The notes below the pieces were generated by a model. That model was not told where the DNA came from, did not search any database, and saw nothing but the letters and a program-made list of their open reading frames with translations. 64,000 nt of DNA from Actinocorallia aurantiaca. Its GTDB lineage: Bacteria; Actinomycetota; Actinomycetes; Streptosporangiales; Streptosporangiaceae. The stretch spans positions 54,796 through 118,795 of the forward strand of contig NZ_BAAATZ010000008.1 of the NCBI RefSeq assembly GCF_039533685.1, given 5' to 3'. This document shows positions 61,357-64,000 of the stretch, in pieces. Each line of letters begins with the position of its first letter. The stretch's first letter is position 1. Made by a program: the position numbers and the translations under genes.

Positions 61357-61372
61357 GTGATCTGCGTTCTTA

Positions 61373-61558
61373 CTACCAGCTCGACTTGGTGATGCCGGGC
61401 AGCTCGCCCCGGTGCGCCATCTCACGGAAGCAGACACGGCACAGGCCGAACTTCCGGTAGACGGAGTGCGGGCGGCCGCAGCGGGAGCAGCGGGTGTAAC
61501 CGCGCACCTTGAACTTCGGCTTGCGAGCAGCCTTGGCGATCAGAGCGGTCTTCGCCAT
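61373..61558 (-). CDS. rpsN: 30S ribosomal protein S14 type Z (zinc form)
   Basis: 61 residues. Zinc site C-x2-C...C-x2-C in YTRCSRCGRP and GLCRVCFRE. The short zinc-binding S14 is the standard operon copy in actinobacteria. It lies 3 bases from rplE. Confidence 0.98.
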   Translation of the reverse strand: MAKTALIAKAARKPKFKVRGYTRCSRCGRPHSVYRKFGLCRVCFREMAHRGELPGITKSSW

Positions 61559-61561
61559 ATC

Positions 61562-62131
61562 TCAGGCCTCCTTGAACGGGAAGCCGAGGAGCTTAAGGAG
61601 CGCCCGGCCCTCTTCGTCATTCGTGGCGGTCGTCACGACGGTGATGTCCATGCCGCGCTGCCGGTCGACCTTGTCGACGTCGACCTCGTGGAACATGACC
61701 TGCTCGGTCAGACCGAAGGTGTAGTTGCCGTTGCCGTCGAACTGCTTGGGCGACAGGCCGCGGAAGTCACGGATCCGCGGCAGCGCCAGGCTCAGCAGCC
61801 GGTCCAGGAACTCCCACATGCGGTCGCCGCGCAGCGTGACGTGCGCGCCGATCGGCATGCCCTCACGCAGCTTGAACTGCGCGATGGACTTCTTGGCCCG
61901 CGCCACGGCCGGCTTCTGGCCGGTGATGGCGGTCAGGTCCTTGACGGCGCCTTCGATCAGCTTGGCGTCGCGGGCGGCCTCGCCCACACCCATGTTCACG
62001 ACGATCTTGGTCAGGCCGGGGATCTGCATGACGTTCGAGTAGCCGAACTGCTCCTGCATGCCCTGCTTGATCTCTTCGCGGTACCGCAGCTTGAGCCGCG
62101 GCTGCGGGATCTCGACGGAAGTCTCGGTCAT
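61562..62131 (-). CDS. rplE: 50S ribosomal protein L5
   Basis: 189 residues. PRLKLRYREEIKQGMQEQFGY and KIVVNMGVGEA near 45-55 and GMDITVVTTA near the end are diagnostic. It binds 5S rRNA with L18. Confidence 0.98.
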   Translation of the reverse strand: MTETSVEIPQPRLKLRYREEIKQGMQEQFGYSNVMQIPGLTKIVVNMGVGEAARDAKLIEGAVKDLTAITGQKPAVARAKKSIAQFKLREGMPIGAHVTLRGDRMWEFLDRLLSLALPRIRDFRGLSPKQFDGNGNYTFGLTEQVMFHEVDVDKVDRQRGMDITVVTTATNDEEGRALLKLLGFPFKEA

Positions 62132-62133
62132 GA

Positions 62134-62436
62134 TCAGATCTCCTTGCCGGTGCGACGCGAGATCCGGACCTTCTTGCCGTCTTCGTCGATGCGGTAGCCC
62201 ACGCGAGCCGGCTTGCCGTCCTCGGCCAGCGCGACGTTGCTCACGTGCAGCGGCGCCTCGACGGTGACGATCCCGCCGCCCTTGCCCTGGGCGTCCACCT
62301 TGGTGTTCTTCTTGATGAGGTTGGCACCCTCGACCGTGACGCGCTCGCGCTTCAGGTCGACGGCGATGACCTTGCCGGTGGCGCCCTTGGACTTACCGGC
62401 GATGATGACGACCTCGTCGCCCTTCTTGATCTTCAT
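62134..62436 (-). CDS. rplX: 50S ribosomal protein L24
   Basis: 100 residues. MKIKKGDEVVIIAGKSKGATGKV is the KOW motif; it ends with RIDEDGKKVRISRRTGKEI. Its ATG shares one base with the rplN stop. Confidence 0.98.
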   Translation of the reverse strand: MKIKKGDEVVIIAGKSKGATGKVIAVDLKRERVTVEGANLIKKNTKVDAQGKGGGIVTVEAPLHVSNVALAEDGKPARVGYRIDEDGKKVRISRRTGKEI

Positions 62437-62804
62437 TACAGCACCTCCGGCGCGAGCGAGACGATGCGCATGAACTTCTTGTCGCGCAGCTCGCGGCCGA
62501 CCGGGCCGAAGATGCGGGTACCGCGCGGGTCCCCGCCGTCCTTGATGAGCACGGCCGCGTTCTCGTCGAAACGAATGTAGGAACCGTCGGGACGACGGAC
62601 TTCCTTACGCGTACGGACGACGACGGCCTTGACCACGTCGCCCTTCTTCACACCGGCCGCGGGAAGGGCGTCCTTCACCGTGGCGACGATGATGTCGCCG
62701 ATGCCCGCATAGCGCCGACCAGAGCCACCGAGAACACGGATGCAAAGGATCTCCTTCGCACCAGTGTTGTCGGCGACCTTGAGTCGCGACTCCTGCTGGA
62801 TCAC
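62436..62804 (-). CDS. rplN: 50S ribosomal protein L14
   Basis: 122 residues. MIQQESRLKVADNTGAKEILCIRVLGGS and the end RELRDKKFMRIVSLAPEVL are diagnostic. It probably opens a spc-type unit, because three hairpins lie in the 135-base spacer to rpsQ. Confidence 0.98.
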   Translation of the reverse strand: MIQQESRLKVADNTGAKEILCIRVLGGSGRRYAGIGDIIVATVKDALPAAGVKKGDVVKAVVVRTRKEVRRPDGSYIRFDENAAVLIKDGGDPRGTRIFGPVGRELRDKKFMRIVSLAPEVL

Positions 62805-62832
62805 TTCTAACTCCTGTGGGTTCTCACCGGTT

Positions 62833-62915
62833 CTCCACCCAGCGGTGGAGCCTGGTGGATTTGCCCCCGGGCCTGGCCCGGGAGGGAGTGCGGGGGGCGG
62901 AACGTGCCCCCCGCA
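62833..62915 (-). terminator. Three hairpins between rpsQ and rplN
   Basis: In transcription order: TGCGGGGGGC/GCCCCCCGCA (62889-62915, 10-base stem, 7-base loop), CCCGGGCC-T-GGCCCGGG (62866-62882), and CTCCACC-CAGC-GGTGGAG (62833-62850). The first begins 24 bases after the rpsQ stop and is the best terminator or attenuator. Confidence 0.65.
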
Positions 62916-62939
62916 GTCTCCAGTTCTTGTGGCCGGTTG

Positions 62940-63218
62940 TTACTTGGCCTTCTCGAGGATCTCGATGACGCGCCAGCGCTTGGTGGCCGACAGCGGACGG
63001 GTCTCCATCAGGCGAACCCGGTCGCCGACGCCACACGTGTTGGCCTCGTCGTGAGCCTTGTACTTGGTGGTACGGCGGATGATCTTGCCGTACAGGCGGT
63101 GCTTGACGCGGTCCTCGACGGCGACGACGACGGTCTTGTCCATCTTGTCGCTGACGACCAGGCCCTCACGGACCTTCCGGTTGCCCCGCACCTCGGTGCT
63201 CTCGGTGGTCTCGCTCAC
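62940..63218 (-). CDS. rpsQ: 30S ribosomal protein S17
   Basis: 92 residues, GTG start overlapping the rpmC stop (GTGA). KVREGLVVSDKMDKTVVVAVEDRVKH and YGKIIRRTTKYKAHDE are diagnostic. The first residues, SETTESTE, repeat the acidic tag of S9 and L17. Confidence 0.98.
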   Translation of the reverse strand: MSETTESTEVRGNRKVREGLVVSDKMDKTVVVAVEDRVKHRLYGKIIRRTTKYKAHDEANTCGVGDRVRLMETRPLSATKRWRVIEILEKAK

Positions 63219-63445
63219 TTCTCGTCCTCCTCGGCAACGGTGACGATGCCGAGCTCTCGCTCCCGCATCACGGTGTAGATGCGGGCGATCTCACGCTTGA
63301 CCGTCCGCAGCCGCCCGTGGTTCTCCAGCTGACCGGTAGCCGCCTGGAACCGGAGGTTGAAAAGCTCCTCCTTGAATTCCTTCAGCTTGGTCACCAGCTC
63401 GTCTTCGGGCTGGGTGCGCAGGTCGTCGACGGTCTTGATCGCCAT
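63215..63445 (-). CDS. rpmC: 50S ribosomal protein L29
   Basis: 76 residues from ATG 63445 sharing one base with the rplP stop. ELVTKLKEFKEELFNLRFQAATGQLEN is the L29 signature. It sits at the exit tunnel. Confidence 0.97.
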   Translation of the reverse strand: MAIKTVDDLRTQPEDELVTKLKEFKEELFNLRFQAATGQLENHGRLRTVKREIARIYTVMRERELGIVTVAEEDEK

Positions 63446-63861
63446 TACTCGCCCACCTCCCTCTTCACGATCCGGCACTTCATGGGCAGCTTGTGGATGG
63501 CGCGGGTGAGCGCCTCACGAGCGATTTCTTCGTTCGGGTAGGACAGCTCGAACATCACCCGACCGGGCTTGACGTTCGCGATCCACCACTCGGGGGAACC
63601 CTTACCGGAACCCATGCGGGTCTCGGCGGGCTTCTTGGTCAGCGGGCGGTCCGGGAAGATGTTGATCCAGACCTTGCCGCCACGCTTGATGTGACGCGTC
63701 ATGGCGATACGGGCGGACTCGATCTGCCGGTTGGTCACGTAGTGACCCTCGACAGCCTGGATGCCGTACTCGCCGAAGGTCACCTTCGTACCGCCCTTGG
63801 CCATTCCACGGCGCTTCGGGTGGTGCTGCTTACGGTGCTTGACCCTGCGAGGGATCAGCAT
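63445..63861 (-). CDS. rplP: 50S ribosomal protein L16
   Basis: 138 residues. MLIPRRVKHRKQHHPKRRGMAKGGTKV and WVNIFP-like IWINIFPDRPLTKKPAETRMGSGKGSPE are diagnostic. It starts 5 bases after the rpsC stop. Confidence 0.98.
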   Translation of the reverse strand: MLIPRRVKHRKQHHPKRRGMAKGGTKVTFGEYGIQAVEGHYVTNRQIESARIAMTRHIKRGGKVWINIFPDRPLTKKPAETRMGSGKGSPEWWIANVKPGRVMFELSYPNEEIAREALTRAIHKLPMKCRIVKREVGE

Positions 63862-63866
63862 TGAAT

Positions 63867-64000
63867 TCAGCTCCCCTCAGGCGCCTGGGTCGCCTCGGGG
63901 GCGGCCGGCGCGGTGTTCTCTGCGTTCTGCTGACGGGGGGCGCGCTCGCCACCGCCACGGCGGGCACCGCCGCGGTTCGGACGCTCGCCGCCGCCACCCC
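63867..64000 (-). CDS. rpsC: 30S ribosomal protein S3, C-terminal end only
   Basis: The last 43 residues are present; the rest lies beyond the right edge. They are Gly/Arg-rich (GGARRGGGGERAPRQQ) and then Ala/Glu/Pro-rich to PEGS, the usual disordered tail of actinobacterial S3. Identity rests on this tail and on its place directly before rplP. Confidence 0.9.
   Translation of the reverse strand, partial: GGGGERPNRGGARRGGGERAPRQQNAENTAPAAPEATQAPEGS

Overview
The window is about 64 kb of very GC-rich, densely packed actinomycete chromosome. The gene families point to a morphologically complex actinobacterium: XRE-DUF5753/DUF397/HATPase regulatory module, TerD proteins, SpoIIE-type PP2C phosphatase with an anti-sigma kinase domain, XPB helicase with its WYL-like companion, zinc forms of S4 and S14. 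Codon use and gene order would suit the Streptosporangiales (Actinomadura/Streptosporangium type), but the order is an inference. I saw no insertion sequence, prophage, CRISPR array or tRNA gene; this is core chromosome with short accessory stretches.

Layout. 1-4.6 kb: end of an RNA 2',3'-cyclic phosphodiesterase, two TerD genes (one fused to a degenerate FtsK-like domain), and an MFS efflux/MarR pair with a perfect palindromic operator. 4.6-9.7 kb: a sacsin/Hsp90-like ATPase in operon with a DUF3027 protein, then a HAD hydrolase and a cold-shock protein. 9.8-14.8 kb: TetR regulator, WYL-like XPB companion, two-TM protein, XPB helicase. 14.9-22.6 kb: DUF397/XRE/HATPase module, GlxA-type AraC regulator, MFS transporter, Tat-exported cytokinin-dehydrogenase-like flavoprotein, methyltransferase, PP2C phosphatase. 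22.6-30.4 kb (minus strand): acpS-nnrD-alr-hydrolase-tsaE-unknown-tsaB-rimI-tsaD, which joins t6A tRNA modification, D-alanine supply, NAD(P)HX repair and carrier-protein activation. 30.5-38.8 kb: two ABC-2 exporter clusters flanking glmS and coaA. 38.8-43.4 kb: DUF389 membrane protein, secreted HNH lipoprotein, two small unknowns, HelD/HelR-type RNA polymerase motor. 43.4-46 kb: glmM, rpsI, rplM. 46.3-49.5 kb: two tandem paralogous surface proteins.

49.4-64 kb (minus strand) is the ribosomal superoperon, in transcription order rpsC(partial)-rplP-rpmC-rpsQ / rplN-rplX-rplE-rpsN / rpsH-rplF-rplR-rpsE-rpmD-rplO / secY-adk-map / (DUF1707 and an HTH gene) / infA-rpmJ-rpsM-rpsK-rpsD / rpoA-rplQ-truA. 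Strong hairpins sit in the spacers rpsQ-rplN, rpsN-rpsH, rplO-secY, rpsD-rpoA and after rplQ, so the region is probably expressed as several attenuated units. A 43-base run of N at 50992-51034 removes the 3' end of rpoA.

Two patterns run across the window. Many genes have no Shine-Dalgarno but a TANNNT element 7-8 bases before the start codon, as expected for leaderless transcripts. Three ribosomal proteins (S9, L17, S17) share an acidic Glu-Thr-Thr-Glu-Ser-Thr tail encoded by nearly identical DNA. No single locus is clearly a new defence or biosynthetic system; the best candidates for undescribed biology are the TerD-FtsK-like fusion, the sacsin-like ATPase/DUF3027 pair, the XPB/WYL-like pair, the CKX-like exported enzyme and the tandem surface paralogs.
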